Positions 36,597-45,972 of a stretch of 64,000 nt of DNA are shown here, one piece after another (within the stretch, counting starts at the first letter, position 1; the number at the start of each line of letters is the position of its first letter). Origin of the DNA: Pseudomonadota bacterium (GTDB lineage: Bacteria; Pseudomonadota; Gammaproteobacteria; Burkholderiales; Gallionellaceae). The translations under genes were made by a program, and so were the position numbers. Under the pieces are notes generated by a model. That model made no database searches. It saw only the letters and a list, made by a program, of their open reading frames with translations, and had not been told where the DNA came from. Where the stretch lies: positions 1 to 64,000 of the forward strand of contig JAJZTF010000007.1 of assembly GCA_021821945.1 (NCBI GenBank). The letters are read 5' to 3'.

Positions 36597-37609
36597 AATG
36601 GCATCGGCTGTTGAAAAACAGACCCGTCGCGCTGGCGATCGCGCTCTCGCTGCTCTTCCATGCAGCGCTCCTGCTGGGCCCGGTTCTGGTGATACCCAAG
36701 CCGGTTGAAATTCCCCCCGTCACCGCAAGGCTCGAGCCCCTTCAGGCCAGGAAACCCGAACCGGAAAAGCCCCGAAAGCTCCGCCCCAGACGCGCACCCG
36801 TCCCGAAGATGGCTGCAGCCGTTGCAAAATCGCCTTTCAAGGCACCCGTTGCAGCGCCCCCATCACCGGTGCAGGACGGCAAGCCTGCACAGGACGACAA
36901 GCCTGCACAGGAGATGCCAAAGGTCGAGAAGCCAGCCGAAAAAACCGAGTCCGCAAATCCGTTTCCCAGGCACGCAGAGCTCACCTTCATCGCCTACATG
37001 GGGAAGGACATGCGCATAGGGGAAGTCCGCCACAGGCTGGACATGGACAAGGATCGCTACACGATAGAAGTCGGCATCAACACCACCGGAATTGCCCGCT
37101 TCTTCAAGACCTTCGACATGCAGCAGCAAAGCACGGGCACGATGGACGAGGAAGGCTTCCGCCCGGAAAAATTCAGCGAGGAAAAGCTCACTTCCAAGGG
37201 AGCGGAATCTTCAAGCGCAGAATTCGACTGGAAGGACAAGCTGATACGCTTTAAAAACGGCAACATCGCCCCCCTTCCCGAACGAACCCAGGACATCTTG
37301 AGCGTGCTCTACCAGTTCTCCCGGATGCCGCTCGACAAACCGCGCATCGCATTGCATGTGAGCAACGGAAAGAAGCTAGAAAGCTACGAGGTCGAGGTAG
37401 GGCCTGAGGAAAATGTCCAGACGAAGATGGGTCTGCTGCGCGCGATCCAGCTTCGCAAGATACACGCCCCCAACGAGGAGGGACTCAGGATCTGGCTGGG
37501 CCTGGATTACCGCCTCCTCCCCATCAAGGTCCAGCAACTCGACAGGATGGACAGGGTGATCGGCGAGATCGACGTGTCCGAAATCAGGGTGTCTGATGAA
37601 CAGGATTGA
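36593..37609 (+). CDS. DUF3108 protein with TonB-like N-terminal anchor
   Basis: 338 aa from a GTG start at 36593 that overlaps the previous stop. One N-terminal membrane helix (ALAIALSLLFHAALLLGPVLV, residues about 12-32) precedes a Pro/Lys-rich linker (residues about 35-115). This layout resembles TonB. A C-terminal DUF3108 domain follows, repeating the motifs of its upstream neighbour (IGEVRHRLDMD, FDWKDKLIRF, RTQDILSVLYQF). It is probably an inner-membrane-anchored periplasmic protein. The longer frame starting inside the first DUF3108 gene is rejected. Confidence 0.85.
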   Translation: MKWHRLLKNRPVALAIALSLLFHAALLLGPVLVIPKPVEIPPVTARLEPLQARKPEPEKPRKLRPRRAPVPKMAAAVAKSPFKAPVAAPPSPVQDGKPAQDDKPAQEMPKVEKPAEKTESANPFPRHAELTFIAYMGKDMRIGEVRHRLDMDKDRYTIEVGINTTGIARFFKTFDMQQQSTGTMDEEGFRPEKFSEEKLTSKGAESSSAEFDWKDKLIRFKNGNIAPLPERTQDILSVLYQFSRMPLDKPRIALHVSNGKKLESYEVEVGPEENVQTKMGLLRAIQLRKIHAPNEEGLRIWLGLDYRLLPIKVQQLDRMDRVIGEIDVSEIRVSDEQD

Positions 37610-37659
37610 GGATTCAACAAAACCACCGCACCGCCTTCAGCTCAATCCTCAATCCTGTT
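37599..37659 (+). repeat. Perfect 16-bp inverted repeat over the DUF3108 stop codon (terminator-like)
   Basis: AACAGGATTGAGGATT (37599-37614) is the exact reverse complement of 37644-37659, with a 29-nt loop. The left arm contains the stop codon TGA at 37607-37609. A short T run (TTT) follows the right arm. It could terminate or stabilise the purMN-DUF3108 transcript. Confidence 0.55.
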
Positions 37660-37706
37660 TCAACTTCCCTGTTAAACTTTGCATCTGAAATCTGGATTTG
37701 AACAAC

Positions 37707-38960
37707 ATGCTGATCACCGAATACCGACTCGACCTCACGGTCCAAGCGCTGCGCGCCATCCTGCCGCTGCAGCACCCTGCAGACACGTCGCTGCGCTATT
37801 TTTTCAAGAACGAGCGCATCGGATCCAAGGAGCGCGCGCTCGTCGCAGAAACCGTTTTCGGCGTTCTGCGCCACCGCCTGCTGCTGGAAATCGCCTGCTC
37901 TGGCAATCCCACGCCCCGCCGCATGGCGCTGGCCTATCTTGCGAAATTCGGCGGCTACAACCTGCGCGAGATCGAACCCGTACTGAAGCGGGATGAAAAG
38001 GAATGGCTCGCCACGGCAAAGGGCACGGTTTACGAGGATCAATCCCTTTCCGTGCAGGCCGAGCTGCCTCAATGGATCGTCGACAAAATGCGCGAGAACC
38101 ATGCGGACGAGGAGATACTCGCTGCAGGCCGGGCCATGCAGCAGGCCGCACCTCTGGACCTGCGCGTGAACACGCTCAAGGCGCGCCGCGAGGATGTACT
38201 CAAACAGCTGCAGGAGCAGGACATAGCCGCTGCCGAAACGCCCTACTCCCCGATCGGCATCCGCCTGAAGGACAAGGTTCCACTGGACAGGAATGCGCTG
38301 TTCGAAAACGGTGCGATCGAAGTCCAGGACGAAGGCAGCCAGCTACTTGGCTTTCTTCTGGCACCCAGACGCAATGACATGGTGGTCGATTTCTGCGCGG
38401 GGGCGGGAGGCAAGACGCTGATGCTTTCGGCCCTGATGAATTCCCAGGGCAGGCTTTATGCGATGGACGTCTCGGAAAAGCGCCTGGCCAATCTCAAGCC
38501 GAGACTCAAGCGCTCCGGCGCCTCCAACATCCAGCCCATGCTGATCGCGCACGAGAACGACCTCAAGGTGAAGCGCCTCTCCGGCAAGATGGACCGCGTC
38601 CTTGTGGATGCGCCCTGCAGCGGGCTTGGCACGTTGCGCCGCAATCCTGACCTTAAATTCCGCCAGTCCGAAAAAAGCATAGAGGAGCTGAACCAGAAGC
38701 AGGCCGCGATCCTGAATTCAGCAAGCCGCCTCCTGAAAAAAGGCGGACGGCTGGTCTATGCGACCTGCAGCATACTGCTTGACGAAAATCAGCGCATCGT
38801 GGAGGCCTTCCTCTCCTCCCATCCTGAATTCGCACTCCGCCCGGCGGGGGAGATACTGCAGCAGCAGAAGATTCCGCTGGAAATGGGCGACTATCTTGAG
38901 CTAAAACCCCATATCCATGCAACGGACGGATTTTTCGCCGCCGTGCTGGAACGCACCTGA
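37707..38960 (+). CDS. RsmB/NOP-family rRNA m5C methyltransferase
   Basis: 417 aa SAM-dependent methyltransferase. The N-terminal NusB-like region is followed by motif I DFCAGAGGKTLMLS, motif IV DAPCSGLGTLRRNPD with a catalytic Cys, and motif VI YATCS with the nucleophilic Cys. Length and layout fit RsmB-type enzymes, which modify a cytosine in 16S rRNA, but the exact target cannot be read from sequence. ATG 37707 is taken; a TTG at 37698 is an alternative. No fmt or def neighbours are present, unlike classical rsmB. Confidence 0.9.
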   Translation: MLITEYRLDLTVQALRAILPLQHPADTSLRYFFKNERIGSKERALVAETVFGVLRHRLLLEIACSGNPTPRRMALAYLAKFGGYNLREIEPVLKRDEKEWLATAKGTVYEDQSLSVQAELPQWIVDKMRENHADEEILAAGRAMQQAAPLDLRVNTLKARREDVLKQLQEQDIAAAETPYSPIGIRLKDKVPLDRNALFENGAIEVQDEGSQLLGFLLAPRRNDMVVDFCAGAGGKTLMLSALMNSQGRLYAMDVSEKRLANLKPRLKRSGASNIQPMLIAHENDLKVKRLSGKMDRVLVDAPCSGLGTLRRNPDLKFRQSEKSIEELNQKQAAILNSASRLLKKGGRLVYATCSILLDENQRIVEAFLSSHPEFALRPAGEILQQQKIPLEMGDYLELKPHIHATDGFFAAVLERT

Positions 38961-39143
38961 GCTGTCGGAATTCCTTACACCTCCGAAAACTCAGGCTTTT
39001 ATGGAGAACTGCAGAAAAACATGCATTTGCAATGAAGGTAAAAATGTCCCCTTCCAATATCATCGCTGCGCATGTCAGAAAATTTTACATTCCCTATCAA
39101 TCACCTGATTCATCCCTTCCCTGAAAGCCCGTGAGCGCGAGGG

Positions 39144-39158
39144 TGGCACGCCTTATGC
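39144..39158 (+). promoter_or_regulatory. Sigma-54 promoter of the PEP-CTERM gene
   Basis: TGGCACGCCTTATGC contains GG and GC separated by exactly 10 bp and matches the RpoN consensus TGGCACG-N4-TTGC at all but one position. The start codon is 28 bp downstream with GAAAGGAG in front. PEP-CTERM genes under RpoN control with the PrsK/PrsR system are known in betaproteobacteria. Confidence 0.75.
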
Positions 39159-39185
39159 GTCACTATTAGCGAAAGGAGTATCATC

Positions 39186-39878
39186 ATGAAAACCTCGCTT
39201 CTTCGCACGATAATCCTGGGCAGCGCAATGTTCATCGCAATGCACGAGGCTGGTGCGACTGTCATCTTCCAGACCGGGAATCAGCAGTACACCAACGTGA
39301 ACATCGCGGCTGATGTCAACGCGCTTTCCATCGTCGGCAGCATCGGGGGCACCGGATTGCAGATGACCTTCGAGAACATGATCGGCCCTGACGGCAAGAC
39401 ACAGGTCGAGATGCATGGCCAGCATGGTGTGGCCTTTGTGGAAAGCTATTCTGATTCTCAGAGTTCCGCACAAAACCATACCGGTTTTTCCTCGATCACC
39501 CTGATGGCGCAGACGGGCTATGGCTTCACCGCTGGAGACTTCGCGCTGGACGAGTTGAACAGCGGCGCGAACCCCGGCACGGTGACCTTCAACGGAATAG
39601 ACCAGTTCGGCAATCCCAACACGGCGACTTTCTCGATGGGTAACGGCCAGAACCAATACAACTTCTACACGCAGAACGGGGAAATAGTGACCAGCCTCGT
39701 CATCACCGCACCCACTACATCCTTGTTGCAGGACATCAAGCAGGTATCGGTGAACGCAGCAGCGATACCCGAGCCCTCCACGCTCGCATCTGCCGGAATC
39801 GGATTAGCCGCGCTCGGCTGGTTTCGCCGCAGGGAGACTTCAGGCTCTGTTCAATCCCGATATCCAGTGGCTGTATAG
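39186..39878 (+). CDS. PEP-CTERM sorting domain protein
   Basis: 230 aa with a signal peptide (cleavage near residue 24, EAGA|T) and a Gly/Asn/Thr-rich exported middle with no known enzymatic motif. The C-terminal signal consists of IPEPST, a hydrophobic helix (LASAGIGLAALGWF) and RRR. PEP-CTERM proteins are processed by exosortase and often reach the cell surface in EPS-forming bacteria; no exosortase gene is in this window. Oddly, 14 residues follow the arginine cluster, and the 3' end overlaps the convergent amidotransferase gene by 39 bp. The sigma-54 promoter upstream supports regulated expression. Confidence 0.93.
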   Translation: MKTSLLRTIILGSAMFIAMHEAGATVIFQTGNQQYTNVNIAADVNALSIVGSIGGTGLQMTFENMIGPDGKTQVEMHGQHGVAFVESYSDSQSSAQNHTGFSSITLMAQTGYGFTAGDFALDELNSGANPGTVTFNGIDQFGNPNTATFSMGNGQNQYNFYTQNGEIVTSLVITAPTTSLLQDIKQVSVNAAAIPEPSTLASAGIGLAALGWFRRRETSGSVQSRYPVAV

Positions 39879-40550
39879 AGCGCTCGCTGCATTTCTTAGC
39901 TGAGGCAGTTTACCCCCCGTCATACTGCGTATCTGTTCAGGCTTCTGCACGGCCGGGCTGTCGGGAGCTGACGCGATTTCATCCGCGCCGATGGAACACC
40001 ATGAGGAAATCATCTCCTCGGTCATCTCGACGTGGCATTGCAGCGCGAGATGCTTTCCAAACGCATAACCCTGATTGACGCAGTGCGGACTCGAAAGGAG
40101 ATGGACTGCGCCATCTGGAAGATCGAAGGTTTCGCCATGCCAGTGGAATGCATCGAAAAAGGAGATGCCGCCGAACCACGACCTCGCGACTTCATTGTCG
40201 GCAACGTCCACCCTGCCCCAGCCGATTTCCTTCACCGCGTTTCGATAAACCCTGGCACCCAGCGCCCTGGACATCAGCTGTCCTCCAAGGCAGTGCCCGA
40301 GCACCGGCACATCCTTAACGACCGCTTCCCGTATCAGTCCGAGCTCCCGCCCTATCCACGGAAGATCGTCGTTGACGCTCATCGGCCCCCCCATGAATAC
40401 GAGGCCCGAGAAATCCGAAACCGATCCTGGCACAGCCTCGCCTTTGTCTATCGCGAAAAGCCGCCAGGGAATGCGGTGACCGTCCAGAAAGTCGGCGAGA
40501 TATCCCGGTCCTTCTGATGCTGCATGGCGGAATATCGCGACGGGCTTCAT
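39840..40550 (-). CDS. Class I glutamine amidotransferase-like protein
   Basis: 236 aa. The nucleophile elbow GHCLGGQ with Cys, WHGE, and a catalytic His-Glu pair in QCHVEM are present, matching GMP-synthase-type stand-alone amidotransferase domains. The acceptor substrate is unknown. It begins 7 bp after folE2 on the minus strand, so it may be part of the dxs-folE2 transcript. Its 3' end overlaps the PEP-CTERM gene by 39 bp. Confidence 0.88.
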   Translation of the reverse strand: MKPVAIFRHAASEGPGYLADFLDGHRIPWRLFAIDKGEAVPGSVSDFSGLVFMGGPMSVNDDLPWIGRELGLIREAVVKDVPVLGHCLGGQLMSRALGARVYRNAVKEIGWGRVDVADNEVARSWFGGISFFDAFHWHGETFDLPDGAVHLLSSPHCVNQGYAFGKHLALQCHVEMTEEMISSWCSIGADEIASAPDSPAVQKPEQIRSMTGGKLPQLRNAASALYSHWISGLNRA

Positions 40551-40557
40551 GGAAGGA

Positions 40558-41355
40558 TCAGCCTTTCTTCTTGTCGCGCTCGATCAGCGCGTAAGCAGAA
40601 TGATTGTGGATGGATTCGAAGTTCTCGGATTCCACGACATACGCATCGACGCGATCGTCCGCATTGAGCATGGCCGCAATGTCGCGGACCATGTCCTCGA
40701 CGAACTTCGGATTGTCATAGGCGCGCTCGGTGACGTACTTCTCGTCGGGACGCTTCAGGAGGCCATACAGTTCGCAGGAAGCCTGCTCTTCCGCCATGCG
40801 CACCACATCCTCTATCCACACGAAGCTGTTGGTGCGAAGAGAGATGGTCACATGGGAGCGCTGGTTGTGGGCGCCGCGCTCGGATATCTCCTTGGAGCAT
40901 GGGCAAAGGCTGGTCACCGGCACCAGGACCTTCATCGTGATCTGGGCATGGCCTTCCTTCATCTCGCCTATCAGCGTGACATCGTAATCGAGCAGGCTCT
41001 GCACGCCGGATATCGGGGCGGTCTTGTTCACGAAATAGGGGAAGGTCATTTCGATATAACCCGATTCAGCCTCCAGCCTCTCGACCATTTCGCGCAGTAT
41101 GCTCTCGTAGGACTCCACCGAGATCTCGCGCTCATGCCTGTTCAGAATCTCCACGAAGCGGGACATGTGCGTCCCCTTGAAGTTGTGGGGCAGGTGAACA
41201 TACATGTTGAACGTGGCGATGGTGTGCTGCACGCCCACGCTCTTGTCGCGCACCCTGACGGGATGGCGTATGCCTTTGATGCCGACCCGGTTGATCGCAA
41301 TCTGGCGTAGGTCTGCCGAGCTTTGCACGTCGGCGATGGGCTTGGTTGTATTCAT
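40558..41355 (-). CDS. folE2: GTP cyclohydrolase FolE2
   Basis: 265 aa type IB GTP cyclohydrolase, unrelated in sequence motifs to FolE, making dihydroneopterin triphosphate for folate or queuosine. The N-terminal [20 protein letters not shown] and the active-site cysteine in [10 protein letters not shown] are typical. Type IB enzymes do not strictly need zinc. It lies 54 bp after dxs. A TATAAT on the minus strand in that gap (about 41388-41393) may give it its own promoter. Confidence 0.95.
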   Translation of the reverse strand: MNTTKPIADVQSSADLRQIAINRVGIKGIRHPVRVRDKSVGVQHTIATFNMYVHLPHNFKGTHMSRFVEILNRHEREISVESYESILREMVERLEAESGYIEMTFPYFVNKTAPISGVQSLLDYDVTLIGEMKEGHAQITMKVLVPVTSLCPCSKEISERGAHNQRSHVTISLRTNSFVWIEDVVRMAEEQASCELYGLLKRPDEKYVTERAYDNPKFVEDMVRDIAAMLNADDRVDAYVVESENFESIHNHSAYALIERDKKKG

Positions 41356-41409
41356 GTCGTACTCTCTATCAATTTACGATGGACGAGATTATAACCAATC
41401 CCGACAAAA

Positions 41410-43245
41410 TTACTTGGTCAATTTTATTGCAGCCACGATGCCATCGGCATCCAGGCCACAGTCTGCAAGCATCTGGGCATGCTCGCCCTGCTCGATGAAC
41501 CTGTCCGGCAATCCAAGATGCAGGATGGCGACCTTTTGACCCTCCAGGCACTCCGCGACCGCGCTTCCGGCTCCGCCCTGCACGACATTCTCCTCGACCG
41601 TGACCAGAAGCTCGTGCCTCTCCGCCATCCTTTTGACGAGATCGGCATCGATCGGCTTGACGAATCTCATGTTGACCACCGTCGCATCGAGCAGTTCCCC
41701 TGCGGCAAGCGCGCTCTTCAACATGGAGCCGAATGAGAGTATCGCGATCCCCTTCCCCTCGCGGCATACCTTGCCGCGTCCGACAGGCAGGGCCTCCATT
41801 CCTGGCTCGACAGAAACGCCCGGCCCCGTGCCGCGCGGATAGCGCACGGCTGCAGGCGTGCCGAGGGTGATCGCAGTGCAGAGCATCTGTCTGCATTCGT
41901 TTTCATCCGCAGGCGCCATCACCGTCATGTTGGGGATGCAGCGCAGGAATGAAAGATCGAAGCTGCCCGCATGGGTCGCTCCGTCAGCGCCCACCAGTCC
42001 TCCGCGGTCTATCGCCAGAACCACAGGCAGGTTCTGGATCGCGATATCGTGGATCAGCTGATCGTAGGCCCGCTGGAGAAAGGTCGAATAGATCGCGACC
42101 ACGGGCTTGTACCCGTCGCAGGCAAGCCCTGCAGCATAGGTCAGCGCATGCTGCTCGGCGATGCCCACGTCGAAATAGCGCTCGGGAAACCTTGCCGCAA
42201 AATCGGTAAGCCCGGACCCCTCGCACATCGCGGGCGTGATGCCCACCACGCGCTCGTCCTTCTCCGCGATGTCGCAAAGCCACTGGCCGAAGACCTGGGT
42301 ATAGGTCGGCTTCGCGTCCTGTCCCTTCCGGGCCTGGGAGATGCCCTCGTTCCTGTCGAACTTGCCCACGCCGTGATAGAGCAGGCAGTCTTCCTCTGCG
42401 CGCGCATAGCCCTTGCCCTTTTGCGTGACCACATGGAGGAACTGCGGCCCTTCGAGCTTGCGTATGTTGGAGAGCGTGTCTATCAGCGCGTTGAGATCGT
42501 GGCCGTCTATCGGTCCGATATAGTTGAAGCCGAATTCCTCGAAAAGCGTGCTGGGCGTGACCATGCCCTTGACATGCTCCTCCGCGCGTTTTGCGAATTC
42601 CAGCAGAGGTCCCTTCAGCATCTTCTCGCCGCTTCTGCGCATCGCCGCATAAAAGCGGCCCGACATCAGCTTCGCAAGATAGTTGTTGAGCGCCCCGACC
42701 GGGCGGGAGATGGACATGTCGTTGTCGTTCAGGATCACGAGCAGATTCGCATTCATCGCGCCCGCGTTGTTAAGCGCCTCGAAGGCCATGCCCCCGGTCA
42801 TCGCCCCGTCGCCAATTACCGCCACCGCGCGCCTCTCAGCCCTTGAAAGCTGGGCCGCCACTGCCATCCCCAGGGCTGCGGAAATCGACGTGCTCGAATG
42901 CCCGGTACCGAATGTGTCATAAGGGCTTTCGTCGCGCTTCGGGAAGCCCGCGATTCCGCCTGCCATGCGCAGCGTCTTCATCGCATCCCGGCGGCCTGTA
43001 AGTATCTTGTGCACATAGGTCTGGTGACCCACGTCCCACACCAGCCTGTCCTCAGGCGTGTCGTAGACATAGTGAAGCGCGATGGTGAGCTCCACCGTGC
43101 CGAGATTGGAGGAGAGATGGCCGCCCGTCCTGCTCACGGATTCGATCAGGAACTCGCGCAATTCCTTGGCCAGCTGGGGAAGCTGCTCGCGCTGCAGCCT
43201 GCGAAGGTCCTCAGGATTGTTGACGGTGTTGAGCAGCGAATACAT
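41410..43245 (-). CDS. dxs: 1-deoxy-D-xylulose-5-phosphate synthase
   Basis: 611 aa thiamine-diphosphate enzyme condensing pyruvate and glyceraldehyde-3-phosphate, the first step of the MEP isoprenoid pathway. The [19 protein letters not shown] start region, the ThDP site [18 protein letters not shown] and the transketolase pyrimidine domain ([20 protein letters not shown]) are present. It overlaps the ispA stop by one base. Confidence 0.97.
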   Translation of the reverse strand: MYSLLNTVNNPEDLRRLQREQLPQLAKELREFLIESVSRTGGHLSSNLGTVELTIALHYVYDTPEDRLVWDVGHQTYVHKILTGRRDAMKTLRMAGGIAGFPKRDESPYDTFGTGHSSTSISAALGMAVAAQLSRAERRAVAVIGDGAMTGGMAFEALNNAGAMNANLLVILNDNDMSISRPVGALNNYLAKLMSGRFYAAMRRSGEKMLKGPLLEFAKRAEEHVKGMVTPSTLFEEFGFNYIGPIDGHDLNALIDTLSNIRKLEGPQFLHVVTQKGKGYARAEEDCLLYHGVGKFDRNEGISQARKGQDAKPTYTQVFGQWLCDIAEKDERVVGITPAMCEGSGLTDFAARFPERYFDVGIAEQHALTYAAGLACDGYKPVVAIYSTFLQRAYDQLIHDIAIQNLPVVLAIDRGGLVGADGATHAGSFDLSFLRCIPNMTVMAPADENECRQMLCTAITLGTPAAVRYPRGTGPGVSVEPGMEALPVGRGKVCREGKGIAILSFGSMLKSALAAGELLDATVVNMRFVKPIDADLVKRMAERHELLVTVEENVVQGGAGSAVAECLEGQKVAILHLGLPDRFIEQGEHAQMLADCGLDADGIVAAIKLTK

Positions 43246-44135
43246 CAGAACTTTCTCAGCACGATGAAATCGGCCAGTTCCCTCAAGCGCCCCGCCTCCG
43301 GACCGAATCCCGAAAGCGCCTCAAACGCTTCAAGATGCAGGCTCTCCGCCATCTTTCGCGCCTCCTGGAGACCCAGCAGGGAGACATAGGTCGGCTTGCC
43401 GAATTCCGCATCCTTGCCTGCCGTTTTGCCGAGCGTGGCGGTGTCCTCGGATGCATCCAGCACGTCGTCCACCACCTGGAATGCGAGCCCCACGCACTTG
43501 CCGAACCGGTCCAGACTTGCAAGCTGATCAGGACTTGCCTTGCCGCACTGCGCGCCCAGAAGCACGGCCGCGCGTATCAGCGCCCCGGTCTTGTGTATGT
43601 GCATGAATTCGAGTTCAGGCAGCGTGAGCTGCTTGCCAACGCTTGCCAGGTCTATCGCCTGGCCTCCCGCCATGCCGCGCGAACCGGAGGCTTCGGCAAG
43701 CAGCCTGATCATTGCGAGCTGCGTTGCAGCGCCATCGCAAAGCTCATGCTCTGCAAGCAGTTGAAATGCCAGCGACTGCAGGCTGTCGCCGACCAGAAGG
43801 GCCGTCGCCTCATCGTATTGCACATGGCAGGTGGGCTTGCCGCGGCGCAGCACATCGTCGTCCATGCAGGGCATGTCGTCGTGCACCAGGGAATATGCGT
43901 GTATCAGCTCGACTGCAGCGGCCGCGATGTTCACGCGCGCGACATCCGCCGATGCAAGTTCGCCCGCCGCGAATGCAAGCAGCGGTCTTACGCGCTTGCC
44001 ACCGTCGAGCACCGAGTAGCGCATCGCCTGGTGCAGGCGCACGGGGGCGATGTCGCCCTGCGGCAAGAGGTTTTCCAGCACCCCCTCGAACGCCGACTGG
44101 TGAGCCGCCATCCACGCGGAAAAGTCTGCGCGCAT
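43245..44135 (-). CDS. ispA: Farnesyl/geranyl diphosphate synthase IspA
   Basis: 296 aa from ATG 44135; the longer frame overlaps xseB. The two aspartate-rich motifs DDMPCMDDD and DDVLDASED bind the Mg2+-diphosphate substrate, and GGKRVRP is the N-terminal diphosphate site. It produces farnesyl diphosphate for ubiquinone and undecaprenyl lipids. It sits between xseB and dxs, as in many proteobacteria. Confidence 0.96.
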   Translation of the reverse strand: MRADFSAWMAAHQSAFEGVLENLLPQGDIAPVRLHQAMRYSVLDGGKRVRPLLAFAAGELASADVARVNIAAAAVELIHAYSLVHDDMPCMDDDVLRRGKPTCHVQYDEATALLVGDSLQSLAFQLLAEHELCDGAATQLAMIRLLAEASGSRGMAGGQAIDLASVGKQLTLPELEFMHIHKTGALIRAAVLLGAQCGKASPDQLASLDRFGKCVGLAFQVVDDVLDASEDTATLGKTAGKDAEFGKPTYVSLLGLQEARKMAESLHLEAFEALSGFGPEAGRLRELADFIVLRKF

Positions 44136-44368
44136 CACGAAGCGTCGCCCGCAGAAAATTCTTTCAACAGTCCGTCTTCCAGCACGCGCACCTGCTGCTG
44201 GGCATCTTCGAGGCGGCCCCGGCAAAACGCCAGCAGCTCAGCGCCCCGCTTGTATGCGGCGAGCGACTGCTCGAGCGTAAGCTTTCCGGCCTCCATGTCC
44301 GCGACGATCTGTTCAAGTTCTGCCATCGCTGCCTCGTAGCCGGCAGGCTTCTGGGATTTTCCGGTCAT
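44135..44368 (-). CDS. xseB: Exodeoxyribonuclease VII small subunit
   Basis: 77 aa from ATG 44368, which has AGAAGGGCG in front (an upstream ATG at 44383 lacks a ribosome binding site). The helical hairpin sequence YEAAMAELEQIVADMEAGKLTLEQSLAAYKRG (in parts) is typical of XseB. It shares one base with the ispA start and is the first gene of the isoprenoid block, divergent from the Rieske gene. Confidence 0.94.
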   Translation of the reverse strand: MTGKSQKPAGYEAAMAELEQIVADMEAGKLTLEQSLAAYKRGAELLAFCRGRLEDAQQQVRVLEDGLLKEFSAGDAS

Positions 44369-44504
44369 TTCGCCCTTCTGCATTGGTTCAAGGGATGCAT
44401 TTTACCCAACGCCCGGCAGCAGAGCCAATTTTTGTTGCCCTCGCCTGAGATTTGGGGGAAAATTATCCCCTTACCTGCAACATACCATAAGGAAGAAACA
44501 AGGT

Positions 44505-45605
44505 TTGTCCAACATTGCCAACCCAATTCAACTTGCGCCGAACAAGGTTCAGCCGCCGCTTGCCTGGTACTTCGATCCCAAGATACTGGAGCTCGAACAA
44601 CGCGTGCTGTTTGAGAATGGACCGGGCTATGTCGGCCACGAACTGATGGTGCCGAATCTCGGGGACTACCAGGTGCTGCGCAATGATGCGCAGATGCTGG
44701 TGCGCAACCAGAACGGCGTCGAACTGCTGTCCAATATCTGCCGTCATCGCCAGGCCACCATGCTAACCGGCCGCGGCAATGCTCAGCACATCGTCTGCCC
44801 GCTGCATCGCTGGACCTACAGGACGGACGGGGAGCTCTTGGGCGCGCCGCATTTCCCGCAGAACCCCTGCCTGCACCTTTCCAAGACGCCGCTGCAGAAC
44901 TGGAACGGCATGCTGTTCTCCGGCAAGCGCGACATCGCAAGGGATCTGGCTCATGTCGGGGTGATGAAGGATCTGGATTTCTCGGGCTACATGCTGGACC
45001 GGGTGCAGGTGGACGAATACGCATTCAACTGGAAGACCTTCATCGAGGTCTACCTCGAGGACTATCACGTCGTCCCTTTCCATCCCGGCCTTGGCAACTT
45101 CGTAGACTGCGACGACCTGAAATGGGAGTTCGGCGAGCAATACAGCGTCCAGACCGTCGGCATCAGGAACGCATTGAAGCGCGTCGGAAGCCCGGCCTAT
45201 GGAGCATGGCAGGAGCAGGTTCTGCGCTACCACAACGGCGAGCTGCCGAAATACGGCGCGATCTGGCTTACCTACTATCCCAACATCATGGTCGAATGGT
45301 ATCCCGGCACGCTGGTGATCAGCACGCTGTTGCCGCGCGGGCCCGAGGCCTGCACCAACATCGTCGAGTTCTACTACCTCGAGGACATCGTGCTGTTCGA
45401 GCGGGATTACGTCGAGGCCGAACAGAAGGCCTACAACGAAACCGCGGTCGAGGACGACATCATCTGCCTTCGCATGCACCAGGGAAGGAAATCCCTCTAT
45501 CAGCGCGGCATAGAGGAGCACGGCCCCTACCAGTCGCCCACCGAGGACGGCATGATGCATTTCCACGAATACCTGCGCCGCAATCTCGCCCCGCACCTGA
45601 AATGA
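44505..45605 (+). CDS. Rieske-type ring-hydroxylating oxygenase alpha subunit
   Basis: 366 aa from a TTG start at 44505 with GGAAG upstream. The Rieske 2Fe-2S ligands are Cys79, His81, Cys98 and His101. The mononuclear iron site is in EDYHVVPFHPG (His188, His193). Length and motifs match the aromatic-ring-hydroxylating/choline monooxygenase-like group. The substrate is unknown, and no reductase or beta subunit is nearby. It is divergent from xseB, a neighbourhood I have seen in other betaproteobacteria, and is followed by a SpoIIAA-like gene after 16 bp. Confidence 0.93.
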   Translation: MSNIANPIQLAPNKVQPPLAWYFDPKILELEQRVLFENGPGYVGHELMVPNLGDYQVLRNDAQMLVRNQNGVELLSNICRHRQATMLTGRGNAQHIVCPLHRWTYRTDGELLGAPHFPQNPCLHLSKTPLQNWNGMLFSGKRDIARDLAHVGVMKDLDFSGYMLDRVQVDEYAFNWKTFIEVYLEDYHVVPFHPGLGNFVDCDDLKWEFGEQYSVQTVGIRNALKRVGSPAYGAWQEQVLRYHNGELPKYGAIWLTYYPNIMVEWYPGTLVISTLLPRGPEACTNIVEFYYLEDIVLFERDYVEAEQKAYNETAVEDDIICLRMHQGRKSLYQRGIEEHGPYQSPTEDGMMHFHEYLRRNLAPHLK

Positions 45606-45621
45606 GCCAAGGGAGACATCC

Positions 45622-45969
45622 ATGATCACCATCGAGCAAACCGAAAACCTCGTCAATGCGGCCGTGATCGGCGAATTCACCCTTGCGGACCTCAAGGAAT
45701 TCGAGGAGCAGTCCCTGTACAAGCTGGACTTCCCGGGCAAGCTCAACCTGCTCTTTGACCTGCGCGCGATGATAGGCTACACCATCGACGTGGCATGGGA
45801 GGAAATCAAGTTCTTCGGGCGCCAGCACAACCATGACTTCACGAAGATCGCCGTGGTCACGGACAGGAAATGGCTCGCCTGGCAGGCATGGATATCGCGC
45901 CTCTTCATGGACGCCGAAGTCCGCGTGTTCACGGATTACGAAGAAGCCAGGTCCTGGGTGCAGGACTGA
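45622..45969 (+). CDS. SpoIIAA-like (STAS-related) protein
   Basis: 115 aa, soluble. The segments LNLLFDLRAMIGYTIDVAWEEIKF (in parts), FTKIAVVTDRKWLAW and VRVFTDYEEARSWV match the SpoIIAA-like family, which has a STAS-like fold and unknown role in most bacteria. It lies 16 bp after the Rieske oxygenase, so the two are likely co-transcribed. Confidence 0.85.
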   Translation: MITIEQTENLVNAAVIGEFTLADLKEFEEQSLYKLDFPGKLNLLFDLRAMIGYTIDVAWEEIKFFGRQHNHDFTKIAVVTDRKWLAWQAWISRLFMDAEVRVFTDYEEARSWVQD

Positions 45970-45972
45970 TGT

